A stretch of 64,000 nt of DNA from Prorocentrum cordatum (GCA_963575745.1 CAUYUJ010016476.1:112183-176182), one strand, 5' to 3'. Positions 40,858 to 52,534 are shown, numbered from the stretch's first letter. A program made the numbers and translations. The notes: generated from the letters alone by a model not told the origin.

Positions 40858-41060
40858 GCCGGAGTAGAAGACGCTGGAGGATCGCGCCACATCGCCGATG
40901 CGTCGGCGATGCACGGCTCGATGTGTAGCCCGATGTTCTCCGCGGCGGTGTCGCCGATGCGCGTCCAACGTCGCCGATGCATCGTCGATGCGTCGGCGAT
41001 GCATCAACGATGCAGCGCGATGCTCCGACCCCATCTACTCGGACCCCGTCTTGGAGACCT
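40858..41060. mobile_element. Foldback MITE, family D copy
   Basis: GGCCGGAGTAGAAGACGCTG at the left pairs with TCCGACCCCATCTACTCGGA at the right. The interior repeats GCGTCGGCGATGC and CGCCGATGC. Confidence 0.7.
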
Positions 41061-41149
41061 TCATGTATGTCCTCGGAATTTCGTGTTCAGACTGGTTTAG
41101 TGTGCGGCAGCGATCGAGATAGAGCCGTGGACGGCCTGCCGAGGGCGAC

Positions 41150-41310
41150 AGCGGAGGCGGGCTCCACGCGACCCTTCGGGGCCAGAGCCACGCCCGCGCG
41201 CACGCAGTGGAATGGGGGGGGGGGGCGGCCGTGGGGGACAGCGCCGGCAGCGGCGCGGCTCCACGCGGCCCTTCGGGGCGGGAGCCACGCCCGCGCGACT
41301 CGGAGAGCTG
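41150..41310. repeat. About 100-bp GC-rich tandem duplication
   Basis: GGCTCCACGCGACCCTTCGG at 41160 recurs as GGCTCCACGCGGCCCTTCGG at 41259. Each is a stem-loop because GGCTCC...GGAGCC flank it. 41310-42460 shows no gene or other repeat. Confidence 0.7.
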
Positions 41311-42594
41311 ACCGCCGCGCGGTCCTTCGGCGGGACGGATCGACCCGTGCATGCGCGTCGGGGCGCGGGCGCCCCCAGCGACGGGACGGCGCAGGGCGCG
41401 ACGGAGCCTTTGACCAGCGCAGCACCATGAGAGGCGAGGCGGCACAGGGTGGGCGACGCGGCGCAGGCCCGCCAGGTGCTCCACCGGACCATCATCCAGG
41501 AGAGGGCACCGTCGTGGAGGCGGCAGCCCGCGGGCGGCTCTGGAGGCTGCGCCCGCCGCGGCGCCGCGAGCCGCGGTGGCAGCGCATGACCGCTCAGCAT
41601 ACAACCCCGCGCAGGGGGCGTCGAGCGTGCGTCGCGGGTCACGCCCCAGGCGGGGCTCGGCGGCGGCCCCTGTGCAGGCAGGGGGGATCTCCGAGCGGTA
41701 GCAAGGCGCGCTGGCAGGATAGTAGCGAACCCCGACCCCCTGGCGTGCCCCATCCACGCCAGGGTCTCCCGCCCACCTTCGGGGGCCCTGCCCCTTGCTG
41801 TCTCGGGCGGGGCTGGGCGGGGCTCGGCCCCTGAGCGGGCGTCAGCGGTGAGCAGTGGTGACTGCGTCATAGAAGAAGGGAGCAGGATGAGCGAGGTGAG
41901 AAGGCGGACGGGCTCTCCACGCTCGCATCGCCCGGTGGGTGGGCCACGGCACCCCCCTGTCTAATCAGGTTATCTTAGTTCCCCTTTTATATTTTTCATT
42001 TTTCAAACAAAACAAAACACTTGCGTCTCACTCCCTTCGCAGGAGGGGGGGTAAGGTCCTGGGAGCCGCAGGTGCCCTGCGCACAGGGCCCCCAGCACCA
42101 CCGCCCGTTAGCATGTAATGACCGTCACCTCATCCACCCTTCCCCCCGCTATCGCAATGCTATGGGGGCTCTGCGAGGATACGCCCCCGCGCGTCAGCAC
42201 GAAAGTGTATCATCTTCCTTGCCCGGAGTCTGTGGCCACTCGGGCTCAGCAGGTCGGCTGTTTCGGAAGGACCAATGCACTGAATGGTTATTGAACATAT
42301 GAAGGCAAGGATGAAAAATACGCTGATGGATCACATCGCCGCGACTGGCATATGGGAGGCAATGATGAACAACACACTGTTGTGATGCGCAGCTGCTGTT
42401 TCGCGCGCGGAAACAGCTATAACGCAATCGGCCAGGGGAAGAGGGCGGGGGAGGAGTGAAAGAGGGAGGGGAGCAGGAGGAGGAGGACGACGACGCGGAC
42501 GAGGACGAGGACATGGAGGAAGCGGGACGGGCAATATTCCTCAATGTGCCTCGTCCTCGTCGTCCTCGTCCCTCTCCTACACATTCATATCGAA

Positions 42595-42650
42595 TAGGAG
42601 GGCGACGACGACGACGACGACGACGACGACTTCGACGACGGCGGCGACCC
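42595..42650. repeat. (GAC)n tract
   Basis: GACGACGACGACGACGACG followed by CGGCGGCG. Confidence 0.9.
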
Positions 42651-43019
42651 ACGATCTGCCCACCTGGAGGCCCGAGGGAAGGCGCGCAAACCGTCCAGAA
42701 ATGTCGACCGTCGAGCCTCCTTGACACGGCCAGGGGCGTCCTGGACGGCTGGCGGTTCCTCTCCAACCACCGCGGCGGCATGGGCAACGCGGAACCGCTG
42801 GGCGACCGTCGCGGCCTCGGGCTTGTTGGAGTCCATGGCATGTTGCTGCTGGGCGCGGGGAGCATCATCGCCATCTGCGGCATGGCACCAATACGACCCC
42901 AGTCGGCCCTGGATTTATCACGTCGACGCCGATTGTAGAGTATGCCATCGAGGCACTCCTGGGATTCACCAGGGAGCTCCGAGAACTCCGGGAAACTCTT
43001 TAAGCTGACAGAAGACTGC

Positions 43020-43330
43020 GGCGGCGGCGGCGGCGGCGGTGGCGACGACGACGACGGCGGCGACGACGACCGACGAAGTTCCCCAGAGGTGCTTATGGGG
43101 CTTGATCCGACGACGCCCAAAACATGTCAACGACAGCGACACCGACGCCGCCGACGGCGCGCCGACGCCAACGACTCGCCGATGTCGACACCTTGCCGAC
43201 ACCGACGCCGAGAACGTCGCTGACGTCGACGAAGACGGCGGTGGCGACGACGCCGACGGCGATGCCGACGACCACCACGGCGGTGCCGACACCGCTGCCG
43301 GCGCCGACGACGTCGACGACCTGCTGGCGC
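43020..43330. repeat. GACGNC-rich trinucleotide tract
   Basis: Imperfect GGC/GAC/GCC triplets with CCGACGCC and GACGTCGACGA. Frames read as Ala/Asp/Thr-rich; no gene is supported. Confidence 0.75.
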
Positions 43331-43482
43331 GGCCGCCGCAGGCCTCGAGAGCGGCGCGGCCGGCTTCCTGCACGCCAGCGACGCGGATTGCGAGGCGTTC
43401 GCCCGTCGTCGTCGTTGGTGGGGCAAATTTTCCACCACCTCTGCCAGATGTAGGACGGGGGAGAAGAGATGACGAGGAGGTC

Positions 43483-43560
43483 CTCCTCCTCCTCCTCATC
43501 CTCCTCCTCCTCCTCCTCATCCTCATCCTCATCCTCATCTTCATCCTCATCCTCCTACCT
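43483..43560. repeat. (TCC)n/(ATCCTC)n tract
   Basis: Trinucleotide turning into CATCCT hexanucleotide. 43560-44350 is a GC-rich stretch without a recognised gene. Confidence 0.85.
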
Positions 43561-44354
43561 CTCCTGCATATGGTAGAGATGGTGGAAAATGGGCCCATGA
43601 GTCGCCGGCCGCCGGACGCCGCCGTTGTCGGTGCCGCCGTCGCCGCCGTCGCCTTCGGCGCCGTCGCTGTCGGCGTCGCCGCCGCTCGGAGGAGGGAAAG
43701 AACCGATGCCGCTGCCCCTGCCTCGTCGACACGGCCAGAGTCGACTCGTCAGGACGCGCTTCGGGAGAGGTGCGGGAAGCAGCCCTGTGCCTTCCGGAGG
43801 GTCCAGTGGCCTCCAGGGGCTGTGCGTTGCGCAATGAGGGGGGGCGATCGATGGGGTGGCGTTCAATGGTGCACATGGCGTGGCCGAAAGATTGCCAAAA
43901 GGGCCCCTCTTGGGCCTCAAGGGGGCACGAAGGGTGCACGTCTTCCGCCGCCGTCGCCGTTGTGGATGTCGGCATGGTCATTGACGTCGGTTTCGTCGTC
44001 GATGTCGCACTGTCGACGTCTTTGTGGTCGCCGCCGTCGTCGTCGGAGGGAGGAGGGGGAGGAGGCGGGAGGGGGGAGGGAGACGATGAGGATGGGGGCA
44101 GGAGGAGGCGAAGGTGGTTGTATGTTGTATATGTTTGTTATCTTGCATTCACCATTGGTTTCATGGTGTCTGGAATTTAGCATTGTCCGAGCTTTCATTG
44201 CCAGCGCTCAGGCTCTGGAGTTGCCTGCTAGTTTAGGCCAGTGCCCAAGACTCCCTGAAAGGATAGAGCACACACGTGTGCTGATTGATGGGCGCTTGAG
44301 ATAACACAGAGATCAGGATCAACAGTTTCTCGCCTCGCGTGTTTTCGAAACAGG

Positions 44355-44495
44355 GCAGGAGGAGGAGGAGGAGGAGGAGAAGGAGGAGGGATACGGAGGA
44401 GTCATGAGGAGGCATGGGATGGTGTGAGGGGGAGGAGGGGGAGGAGGAGGAGGAGGAGGAGGAGGAGCAGCAGCAGGAGGAGGAGGAGGGTATCC
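44355..44495. repeat. (GGA)n array
   Basis: Purine array. It forms an inverted pair with the TCC array at 44805-45085 across a 300-bp GC-rich spacer. Confidence 0.9.
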
Positions 44496-44804
44496 TTGCT
44501 CTCTTCGCTCTGCGCGATCTGCGGTGACTTCCCGCGGCCGTTGAGAAGCTGCTACGTTAAGGGTGCTCTGGGTTTCCCCCTCAGGTGCACATCGCGCGCG
44601 GATTTCCCAGGTTGGGCTCTCTTGCGAGGCTCTCTTGCGGCCGCGCCAGCACTAAGGATGGGTTGAGGCGCCTGGACTGGCCACGGGTCCCGTTGCGGGG
44701 TTGCTCCTCCCCGATCCGCGTGGATTTGGCGCCCCACGCGCCAGGCCCACGGATACATACTCCATGGGAGCGCGCACCCGATCCAAAAAGGAGTTTCCTG
44801 CTCC

Positions 44805-45085
44805 TGCTGCTGCTCCTCCTCCTCCATCCTCCTCCTCCTCCTCCTCCTCCTCCTCCTCCTCCTCCTCCTCCTCCTCCTCCTCCTCCTCCCCCTCCTCCTC
44901 CTCCTCCTCCCTCCTCCTCCCTCCTCCTCCTCTCCTCCTCCTCCCCCTCCCTCCCTCCTCCCTCCTCCTCCCTCCTCCCTCCTCCCTCCTCCTCCCCCTC
45001 CCTCCTCCTCCTCCTCCTCCTCCTCCTCCTCCTCCTCCTCCTCCTCCGCCTCCGCCTCCGCCTCCGCCTCCGCCTCCTCCGCCTC
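44805..45085. repeat. (TCC)n array ending in (CCTCCG)n
   Basis: Nearly 280 bp of pyrimidine repeat. The last 45 bp changes to CCTCCG units. 45090-45690 is spacer without a recognised gene. Confidence 0.95.
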
Positions 45086-45684
45086 AAATTCTGTCCAGAG
45101 TTTAGCCCAGGTGCTGCCAGTGGCAAGCGTGGCAGCCAACGGCATGGCAAATGGAACCCCCTTTTCTGACGAATGGAGCCCCTTGGCGCCTTTCTGCTCG
45201 CACGGCACATGTGAAATTGTAGTGTAGGCTAACCTCTTCTCGCACGGCACAAGGTTTTTCCCCTCTCCCCGTCTGGCTTCGCCAGTCCGCCATCCTGTTT
45301 TCTCCCTCTTTGTCCCCGTCCGTTCCTCCTCTGCCCCTCGCCTCCTCCCCCTCTCATCCTCCCCCGCTCTGGCTCCTCGGTGTTCTGTCTGGGTCCCACC
45401 TCGGGGCGGCCGATCCCGCGGCGAGATCGGAGTTCATGGTTTGTTGCTTGAATCCCCCAAAACAGTTTCCATCGAATTCAGAGAACCATTTCTTCTTCGC
45501 TTCACGAAACCAGCGTCTTGAATGTTTGAAAAGCCTTTGAGTTCAAAAAACAGAGCTCCTTCTGTTGCTCCACATCACTGCCCTGCGCACCTCTGGGTGC
45601 GCGCCTGGCGCTTGCGCGCCTGGTCCTCGCGGCGCCGCCTCCGTGTCCCGGCTGCGAGCGAGGGGGGGAAGTGAAGAGGAAAAG

Positions 45685-45843
45685 GCCTCCTCCTCCTGCT
45701 CATACTGCTCCTCCTCCTCCTCCTCCTCCTCCTCCTCCTCCTGGTCCTCCTCCTCCTGCTCCTCCTCCTGCTCCTGCTCCTCATCCTCCTGCTACTCCTG
45801 CTCCTCCTGCTCCTCCTCCTCCTCCTCCTCCTCCTCCTCCTCC
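45685..45843. repeat. (TCC)n/(TGCTCC)n array
   Basis: Pyrimidine repeat with interspersed TGCTCC. 45845-46890 has no recognised gene; 46200-46500 is very GC-rich. Confidence 0.9.
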
Positions 45844-46892
45844 CAAGTAGAAGGTCTTCTCAGAAGGCTCGGAATTTCCCGGCCTTCTGGAGACACAGAA
45901 AAAAACTTCCCTTCCGCTTCCCCAGAAGGCCTCCTCCTTTTTCCTTCCCCTCCATCGGTCGCCGCCGAGTGCTGCAACTTCATCTGTTTGCTCGATTCGT
46001 TTCGAGGGCAATTCGTCTCAGTCTCCATCTGGTTTCCTGCAGGTCTCACTCGGGAGGAAAGGGCGATGACGGTCCTGCGGCAGGGTTGCTTGCCGACTCC
46101 CCGGCACGAGTTGGACAATGATCAGGCGTGAGCGATGCCTCCCTTTCGCCTCTGCCTCCTCCTCCTCCTCCTCCAAGCAAGAATCTGTACATCCGTTTGC
46201 TCCTCGCCGCCTGGGCGCTTGCCCACGGCGCCTGCGCTCCGCTCGGCCGAGGACGCTCCCGGGAAGGGCAGACGCAAGCGGCGCCCGCCTGCAGCAGCTC
46301 GCGGGCGGCGCAGGGGCGGCCTCCTGCGCCCCAGCACGGAGCGCGCCTCGCGGCTGCGCCCGCCGGGCCCGCGCCTCCCACGGAGGCCCGCGGGCGAGGG
46401 CCTGCCCTGGGGCTGCTCGTGGCTCCTCGGCCCGCCGCCCTCGCGCAGCGTGCGCCCGCGCACCCGCCCGCCTGGAGTCCGCTGCTCCCAGCCATGCTGT
46501 AGTGCTGGGCCCTCGCTTTGAAAGACAGCGCCCCGCGTTCTCCTCCTCCTCCCCCTCCCTCCTCCCTCCGCCATCCGTGCCTCTGCTCCCCGCATGCTTT
46601 TGTTTCGGTACACCCCTCACGCGCTTCGTGACAGGGGTCCCCGTTGCGAAGCCCGCATGCGTCCCCGCCACCCGTGTCGGCACACCCCTCATACGTTTCG
46701 TGTCCCTGGCAACGGCCGTCATCGCGAATCGAAAGCTTCCTGCTCGTTCAGGGGCACCGGCGCGGGTTCTGCCGTCGCTGGCGTCGGAGAGCTGATGCCG
46801 CAGGAGGAAGCGCGGAAAAGCACCGGCTGGCGGAGGGCGGCCGGGCAGCCCTCCGCGGCTCTTGGGCCCCTGGAGGCCTACACGGCGAGAAG

Positions 46893-46990
46893 CCTCAAGT
46901 CGGGCCTGTCGCTTGTCGCTCTACAGGAGAACTATTCAAAAATAGTCTTAACATAATATGGGGACGATTCTCTGATTGTTTCGAACTCTT
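46893..46990. mobile_element. Family B TIR element, left half
   Basis: CTCAAGTCGGGCCTGTCGC and TTCAAAAATAGTCTTAAC match the left part of 16672 and 23442. It is cut by a GGA tract at 46993-47025. Confidence 0.6.
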
Positions 46991-47204
46991 TGAGGAGGAG
47001 GAGGAGGAGGAGGAGGAGGAGGAGGGAGGCTGAGTGTTTGTCAGTGCGTGGCGGGGGTGCGCCAGCCCTGCCTCGCGGAACAGCTGCCCTTCTCAGGGGT
47101 GGCCGCGCGAGCGCGCGAAGAGATAACGTCGCGTCGCGCGCCGCGAGGGCGCGGGGCGCGAGGAGCGAAACTTGAAGCAGTAGCGCAGCGTCCGAGCTTG
47201 CCTA

Positions 47205-47374
47205 TAGGCCTACCAAAGAATGTTCTACGAACCGTTTGTGGCCTGCACGGAATAATCTTAGAACATGTCTGACTGGTATTGTCTTGTTCTAACGCATCGG
47301 GCTTATGTCCTAAGACCATTGATTATTGTCATTAGGACATGTCTGGGTTCTAAGAACATTCCGTGGTAGGCCTA
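47205..47374. mobile_element. TIR element, family F
   Basis: TAGGCCTACCAAAGAATGTT at the left pairs with AACATTCCGTGGTAGGCCTA at the right (two mismatches). AT-richer interior with GGACAT/ATGTCC words. Homology to 20200-20330 continues about 30 bp past the right terminus, so the unit may be longer. Confidence 0.65.
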
Positions 47375-47506
47375 CTCGGAATGCCAGGACGGTCGGTCCC
47401 TGCTTAAGCGAAGCTGGGTGATGTCCAGGTTTTCGGGGGCCCCGCGGGAGTCTCTGGAGGCCAGCGCCGGCTGCGCAATCGTGCAGGGCCCTCGATCCTC
47501 AAACCC

Positions 47507-47676
47507 TCGGGGGTGGACAGAACCCCAACCCCGACGCGCCGGTGTGTGAATTGTCCGGTTTCGGTTCTCGAGAGGGCGCCGCGGCCGCGTTTTTCCAGGC
47601 TTGCTCCCGCGAGGTTTGGGCCCGAGGTCGTTTTCACTGAACCATGTTTTACTACAGGGGTTCTGTCCATCCCCGA
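47507..47676. mobile_element. TIR element, family G copy 1
   Basis: TCGGGGGTGGACAGAACCCC at the left pairs with GGGGTTCTGTCCATCCCCGA at the right (one mismatch). About 170 bp, aligned with 49828-49998. Confidence 0.75.
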
Positions 47677-47825
47677 ATCCTTCGAACCTCGATGCTTGAT
47701 CTGCGAGCCTCGGAGATCGTTGGCGCCGAGGGGGGCAATGAGAGGGGGCGGGCCTTATCTTGGAAGGCCCAGAAGGCCTCGGGCCTTCTGAGAAGCTTTC
47801 CGAGCCTTCTCTGAAGCCTCAGAGG

Positions 47826-47845
47826 GCTAAAGCCTAAACCCTAAA
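47826..47845. repeat. Short CCCTAAA-like stretch
   Basis: TAAAGCCTAAACCCTAAACG has two to three units of the plant/dinoflagellate-type telomere motif. Too short to claim a telomeric origin. Confidence 0.3.
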
Positions 47846-47854
47846 CGCTGCGAA

Positions 47855-47925
47855 GGAGGACGAGGAGGACGATGAGGGGGAGGAGGAGGAGGACGAGGAG
47901 GACGAGGAAGGGGGCGCTTGGCGGG
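47855..47925. repeat. GAGGAC/GGA tract
   Basis: Short purine-rich repeat. Confidence 0.8.
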
Positions 47926-48016
47926 CTCTTCTCAGAGCCCTCCTCTCCGCCTCCCGAGAAGTCACGCCCCCCCTCTCACCTTGCCCCCCTTTGGCGCGCC
48001 TCCGAGACGAGGAGGG

Positions 48017-48195
48017 TACAGTGGAGATTCAGGCTAAGGAGCACCCTGCTTGCCTCCAGGATGCTCTTAGTTTCTCGAATCTCGATGGTTCTGCTCTGGA
48101 AGGCGTGTCGTTCCCACACCAAAATCAAGGGACGTCCTGGGGTCTGAGGGTGGGGTTGCTTGTGGAGGGTTTCTTGTGGTCGAGCCCTTGCTGTA
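48017..48195 (+). mobile_element. TA-flanked MITE, family A
   Basis: TACAGTGGAGATTC at the left, GCTGTA at the right. The interior matches family A (TGCCTCCAGGATGCTC, CACCAAAATCAAGGGACGTC, TTTCTTGTGGTCGAGCCC). Confidence 0.75.
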
Positions 48196-48440
48196 TACCC
48201 TGAACCCCGCCGCGGCCCCGGACGTCAGGACTCCTCGAGGCCATCCAGGTCTTTCGTGGACAGCGGCATGGACGCCCCGCCCCGCCCCCGACCGGCCCTG
48301 CGCGGGGGGGGTCATCTCTGCAGCCTCGGTGGCCGGGCACTGCGGGTGGGGAGAGCTGACATCGAGGATGATGAGGTCGAGGTGAAGGAGGAGGGCGAGG
48401 AAGGGGAGATGAGTAGTAGGGTCAGGAGGGAGGAAGAGGG
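48196..48440. other. Unassigned spacer
   Basis: No gene or repeat recognised. Confidence 0.3.
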
Positions 48441-48800
48441 AAAGGGGTGAAGCAAGATGGAAGGAGGAGGAGGAGGAGGAAGAGGAGGAAAAGAAGAGGA
48501 GTCGGAGTAGGATGAGTAATGGCAGGTGGAGGATGAGGAATAGCAAGGAGATGGGAAATTAAGGCTGAGAGGCTGAGAGGAGGTAGTAAACGGAGGAGGT
48601 GGGAGGAGGAGGAGGAGGAGGAGGAGGAGGAGCAGGAGGAGCAGGAGGCTCAGGGGATGAGGGGGTGGGGGAGGAGGATGAGGAGCAGGAGGCGCCTGGA
48701 TGAGAAGGTGGGGAGGAGGAGGAGGAATAGGAGGAGGAGCACCAGGAGGAGCAGGAGGAGGAGGAGCAGGACGAGGAAGAGGAGGAGGGAGGAAGAGGGA
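48440..48800. repeat. (GGA)n arrays, interrupted
   Basis: Purine tracts at 48455-48500, 48600-48655 and 48665-48800. Confidence 0.9.
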
Positions 48801-49039
48801 GGGCGATGGAGTGAGGAGCCGAACTGTTGGCGTCGGAATGTTGGCGCTGGCAAACCAGGAGATCTCTCGCCTTCGAGGATGCCCGTTTGGGGCTCTCTGC
48901 GAGGGGCGTGCTGGGCATTCTAAGACGCCATTGATCTATCGATCGGGGTCGGGCTGGGGGCAAACGAGCGGTCCCGACCGCGGATTGCCGACCCGCGCTC
49001 AGATTGCTCAGGCCCCCCGTAGGGGCTCAGACGTGGCCA

Positions 49040-49295
49040 GGACCACAACACATCCGTTCCAGAGCGTTCTGTTGCGCTCTCAGAGCGTTCCGGAACGCTC
49101 GGAGAAGGCCGCGGCGCCCGATACATCTTCCGGAGCCGCCGCATCTCAGAGATCCTCCAGGGCCGCCGCACCTCAGAGATCCTCCGTTCCAGAGCGTTCT
49201 GGAGCGCTCTCATGAGAGCGTTCCCGAACGCTCGGAGAAGGCCGCGGCGCCCGATACATCCTCCGGAGCCGCCGCGTCTCAGAGATCCTCCATGG
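49040..49295. repeat. About 130-bp tandem duplication with an AGAGCGTTC palindrome
   Basis: CGAACGCTCGGAGAAGGCCGC and GATACATC(T/C)TCCGGAGCCGCC occur near 49100 and 49230. Between them AGAGCGTTCTGGAGCGCTCT forms an imperfect palindrome. Confidence 0.75.
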
Positions 49296-49827
49296 CCGCC
49301 TTCGCCCGAAGTTGTCCTCGTCCTGGCTGCGTCCTGGGCTCGTGGCGAAAAGGCGGCAACGCTTCGTGGCCCGGGCCGAGGGGTGGCCCCCCCCCTCTCC
49401 AGGTTTTGGCCGCGCGGAGGCGGCTGGCGCGGCGCGCCTCGCGCTGGCTCCCCGCGTGAGGTCGTCGCGCGCAGGCGCCCCCGGTTTCCGGTGTGGCGTG
49501 CCGCGCGGCGGCCCGCGTGCGGTCGGAGCGAGGTGTGGGGCCGAGGTCGTTTCGGGGAGGGTGCCCCTCGTGTTCTCCCGGGGAGGGTGGCCTCGTGCTC
49601 TTCGTGACTGCTGGATGCTGCCGTGGTGCCCGGGGAGGGCGCCCTGGGCCGTTCTGTGTGTTGGGGCCGACGCAGGGTCTCACGCCCCTGAGGGGTGTTC
49701 TTCTGGCCCAGGTGCGAGGGTAGGCCACCGCGTCGGACCGCCACGCCATGTCGCGTGAGGCCCGTGTCGGTGCGTCGCTCCCGGTGGCCTATATATCCGT
49801 TGGTCGTCTGTTTTTGTTTCGCCAGGG
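49296..49827. other. Gene-free stretch
   Basis: GC-rich, no domain or repeat recognised. Confidence 0.35.
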
Positions 49828-49998
49828 TCGGGGGTGGACAGACCTCCTACCCTGACACGTCGATTAGTGAATTGTCCGTTTTCGGTTCTCGAGAGGGCGC
49901 CGTGGCCGTCATTTTCCAGGCTTGCGCCCGCCAGGTTTGGGCCCGAGGTTGTTTTCACTAAGCCACGTTTTACTAAAGGGGGGTCTGCCCATCCCCGA
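49828..49998. mobile_element. TIR element, family G copy 2
   Basis: TCGGGGGTGGACAGACCTCC at the left pairs with GGGGTCTGCCCATCCCCGA at the right. The interior shares CGGTTCTCGAGAGGGCGCCG and CAGGTTTGGGCCCGAGGT with copy 1. Confidence 0.75.
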
Positions 49999-50838
49999 CG
50001 GGGGCAAAGCAGTTCGATCCTCCGTCCCAGGCAATCTATGTTTCATGCTTTTTTCCAGGTCCCTCACTCCTGCAGTCTTCGATGCACAGGGTAGCGATGT
50101 CGCGCCCACGTCGGCCCTCGCGCTGTCCCTGTGCATATTCTCTTGATGTTTGCAGGAGTTGCGCCTGCTTTTCGATGCTGCGAGTGGCCTGTGCAGGCGA
50201 AGCCAGTGACCAAATTCGCGAAACTAAAAATCTGACTCAAGACCCGGGGTGTACAGCGGCACTTTGACTGGACGGCGTGGTAGGAGCTTCCCCTCAAGAA
50301 CCCTCGCAACGGAGTCGCAGAGTTTTGCAGTGGAGAACGTGATCCTTCATCTTGAAGATGTTGGAGCCCACGGTCCCTCCCGGCGACGGGCACTGAGCAT
50401 CCACGTGGCCTCTCCCAGCAGGCCTTCTTCGGGTACAGCCAGGACCCCGGGTGAGGGGACCCGGTCAGTGGCAGGGCCCTGGGGCCCCTCAATTGGCCAG
50501 ATTCACTAAGCAAGGTTTGCCGTAGCTGGTGTTTTTCGTGTGTACGGCAGTTCCGGTTAGACGCCCCCGGTACGAATCACTAAACCAGGTTCTTTAAGCC
50601 CAGTTCTGCCAACGCCCGATTTCTGACCGAAGGAGGAGTAGCAGAAAGAGGGTGACATTGGACGCTACAGCCGTTTCGGTTCAGTCTGGTGCCACCGTTT
50701 AAGCGTAGAGGGAATGACGAGGAGGAGGGGGAGAAGGAGGGGGAGAAGGACAAAGGGGGAGGGCAGGATGGGGTTGGGAGCGGAGGAGGAGGATGAGGCT
50801 ACGTCTGCTACAGTCGTCCAAAGTCTCAGTCAGTGCAC
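49999..50838. other. Gene-free stretch
   Basis: Unique-looking, ends in a GGA-rich patch (50715-50795). No gene recognised. Confidence 0.35.
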
Positions 50839-50839
50839 G

Positions 50840-51373
50840 CAGGCTGAGGCTGAGGCTGAAGCAGGCTGAGGCTGAGGCTGAGGCAGGCTGAGGCTGAGGC
50901 TGAGGCAGGCTGAGGCTGAGGCAGGCTGAGGCCGAGGCCGAGGCTGCAGGCAGTCTGAGGCTGAGGCTGAAGCAGGCTGAGGCTGAGGCTGAGGCAGGCT
51001 GAGGCTGAGGCTGAGGCTGAGGCAGGCTGATGCTCAGGCAGGCTGAGGCTGAGGCTGAGGCTGATGCAGGCTGAGGCTGAGGCAGGCTGAGGCTGAGGCC
51101 GAGGCCGACGGCAGACTGAGGCTGAGGCTGAAGCAGGCTGAGGCTGAGGCAGAGGCAGGCTGAGGCTGAGGCTGAGGCTGAGGCAGGCTGATGCTGAGGC
51201 AGGCTGAGGCTGAGTCTGAGGCTGATGCAGGCTGAGGCTGAGGCAGGCTGAGGCTGAGGCCGAGGCTGAAGGCAGACTGAGGCTGAGGCTGAAGCAGGCT
51301 GAGGCTGAGGCTGAGGCAGGCTGAGGCTGAGGCAGGCTGAGGCTGAGGCTGAGGCAGGCTGAGGCTGAGGCTG
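50840..51373. repeat. (GAGGCT)n satellite, array 1, with higher-order repeat of about 160 bp
   Basis: Hexamer GAGGCT with 4-bp and other register shifts (GCAGGCT). The marker ACTGAGGCTGAGGCTGAAGC (TCTGAGG in the first copy) occurs at 50954, 51115 and 51275, giving a higher-order unit of 160-161 bp. The minus strand stays open as S-A-S-A/P-Q-P-Q, a by-product of a stop-free hexamer. Confidence 0.95.
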
Positions 51374-51530
51374 TGACTGCGACTGCCGTTGCACTGCGAC
51401 TGTCATCGCGAATGCGACTACGACTGCGAGAACAGCAGAATTCTACAACTGGATTCTCATTTGAATCTTAAGGGGAATGCTTCCACATATGCTCCTACAC
51501 ATCGCTGTTGGGTTGCTTTGCCGGGATAAT
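51374..51530. repeat. Segmental duplicate, copy 1
   Basis: From GACTGCGACTGCCGTTGC to about GCTTTGCCGGGATA, repeated with few changes at 52987-53145. Both copies lie at the right edge of a GAGGCT array. Confidence 0.9.
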
Positions 51531-51583
51531 TTTTGTTGGTTCCTGCTCTGGTAGCAGACCGAGTTCAAGCATCGAGATATTGG

Positions 51584-51898
51584 CCATTCCTGGGCATGAA
51601 TTTGAATGCCCGGAGCCAACTGTAGGCCACTTCGTGTTCTTCGAGTTCCCAGAACTCCATTCCTGGGCACGATTTTGAATGCCCGGAGCCAACTGTAGGC
51701 CACTTCGTGTTCTTCGAGTTCCCAGAACTCCAATCCTGGGCATGATTTTGAATGCCCGGAGCCAGCTGTAGGCCACTTCGTGGTCTTCGAGTTCCCAGAA
51801 CTCCATTCCTGGGCATGATTTTGAATGCCCGGAGCCTACTGTAGGCCACTTCGTGTTCTTCGAGTTCCCAGAACTCCATTCCCGGGCCACATTTTGAA
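51584..51898. repeat. 73-bp tandem array, 4 full units
   Basis: CGGAGCC landmarks at 51611, 51684, 51757 and 51830, exactly 73 bp apart. Units contain AACTGTAGGCCACTTCGTG, TTCTTCGAGTTCCCAGAACT and TTTTGAATG. It runs directly into GAGGCT array 2. 73 is not a multiple of three, so each frame is used in turn and no protein is implied. Confidence 0.95.
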
Positions 51899-52205
51899 TG
51901 CTGAGGCAGGCTGATGCTGAGGCTGAGGCAGGCTGAGGATGAGGCAGGCTGAGGCTGAGGCCGAGGCTGAAGGCAGACTGAAGCTGAGGCTGAAGCAGAC
52001 TGAGGCTGAGGCTGAGGCAGGCTGAGGCTGAGGCTGAGGCAGGCTGAGGCTGAGGCTGAGGCTGATGCAGGCTGAGGCTGAGGCAGGCTGAGGCTGAGGC
52101 CGAGGCTGAAGGCAGACTGAGGCTGAGGCGAAGCAGGCTGGGCTGCAGGCGAGGCAGGCTGGACTGAGGCCGAGGCAGGCGGATGCTGTGATGTAGACTG
52201 AGGCT
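51899..52205. repeat. (GAGGCT)n satellite, array 2
   Basis: Same hexamer with AAGGCAGACTGA markers at about 51970 and 52109. 52205-52530 is a decayed version with AGGTGACGGTGGC-like insertions. Confidence 0.9.
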
Positions 52206-52534
52206 TGGCGCGGTGTGCCACCACAGGTAGAGGTTACCTGAGGGTGGCGATGCAGTCTGAGGCTTTTGGCACCTGAGGCTGGGTCAGGCTGAAGGTGACA
52301 CCACTGAGGCTGAAGCACCTGAGGCTGAGGTGAACAGGCTGAGGGTTGACGGCAATGGCAGGTGATTGCAGGCAGGTGACGGTGGCTTCTTGCTGACCTG
52401 ATGCAGGTGAGGCTTGAACGGCTGAGGTCTGAGGCCCTGGTGAGGCAACTGAGGCCTGCAATGGGCGGCAGGGATTCCAGAGGCTGAATGGCAGAGGCTG
52501 CAGGCGTGGCGAGGAGGCTGCTGGGACTACTGAA

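Noticed and set aside
47826-47845. Interstitial telomere
   Set aside because: Only two to three imperfect CCCTAAA units in a repeat-rich region, compatible with chance.
50699-52318. Minus-strand S-A-S-A/P-Q-P-Q-rich frames over the GAGGCT arrays
   Set aside because: The hexamer contains no stop in that frame, so length is no evidence. Indels of other sizes change register and no unique protein segment adjoins.
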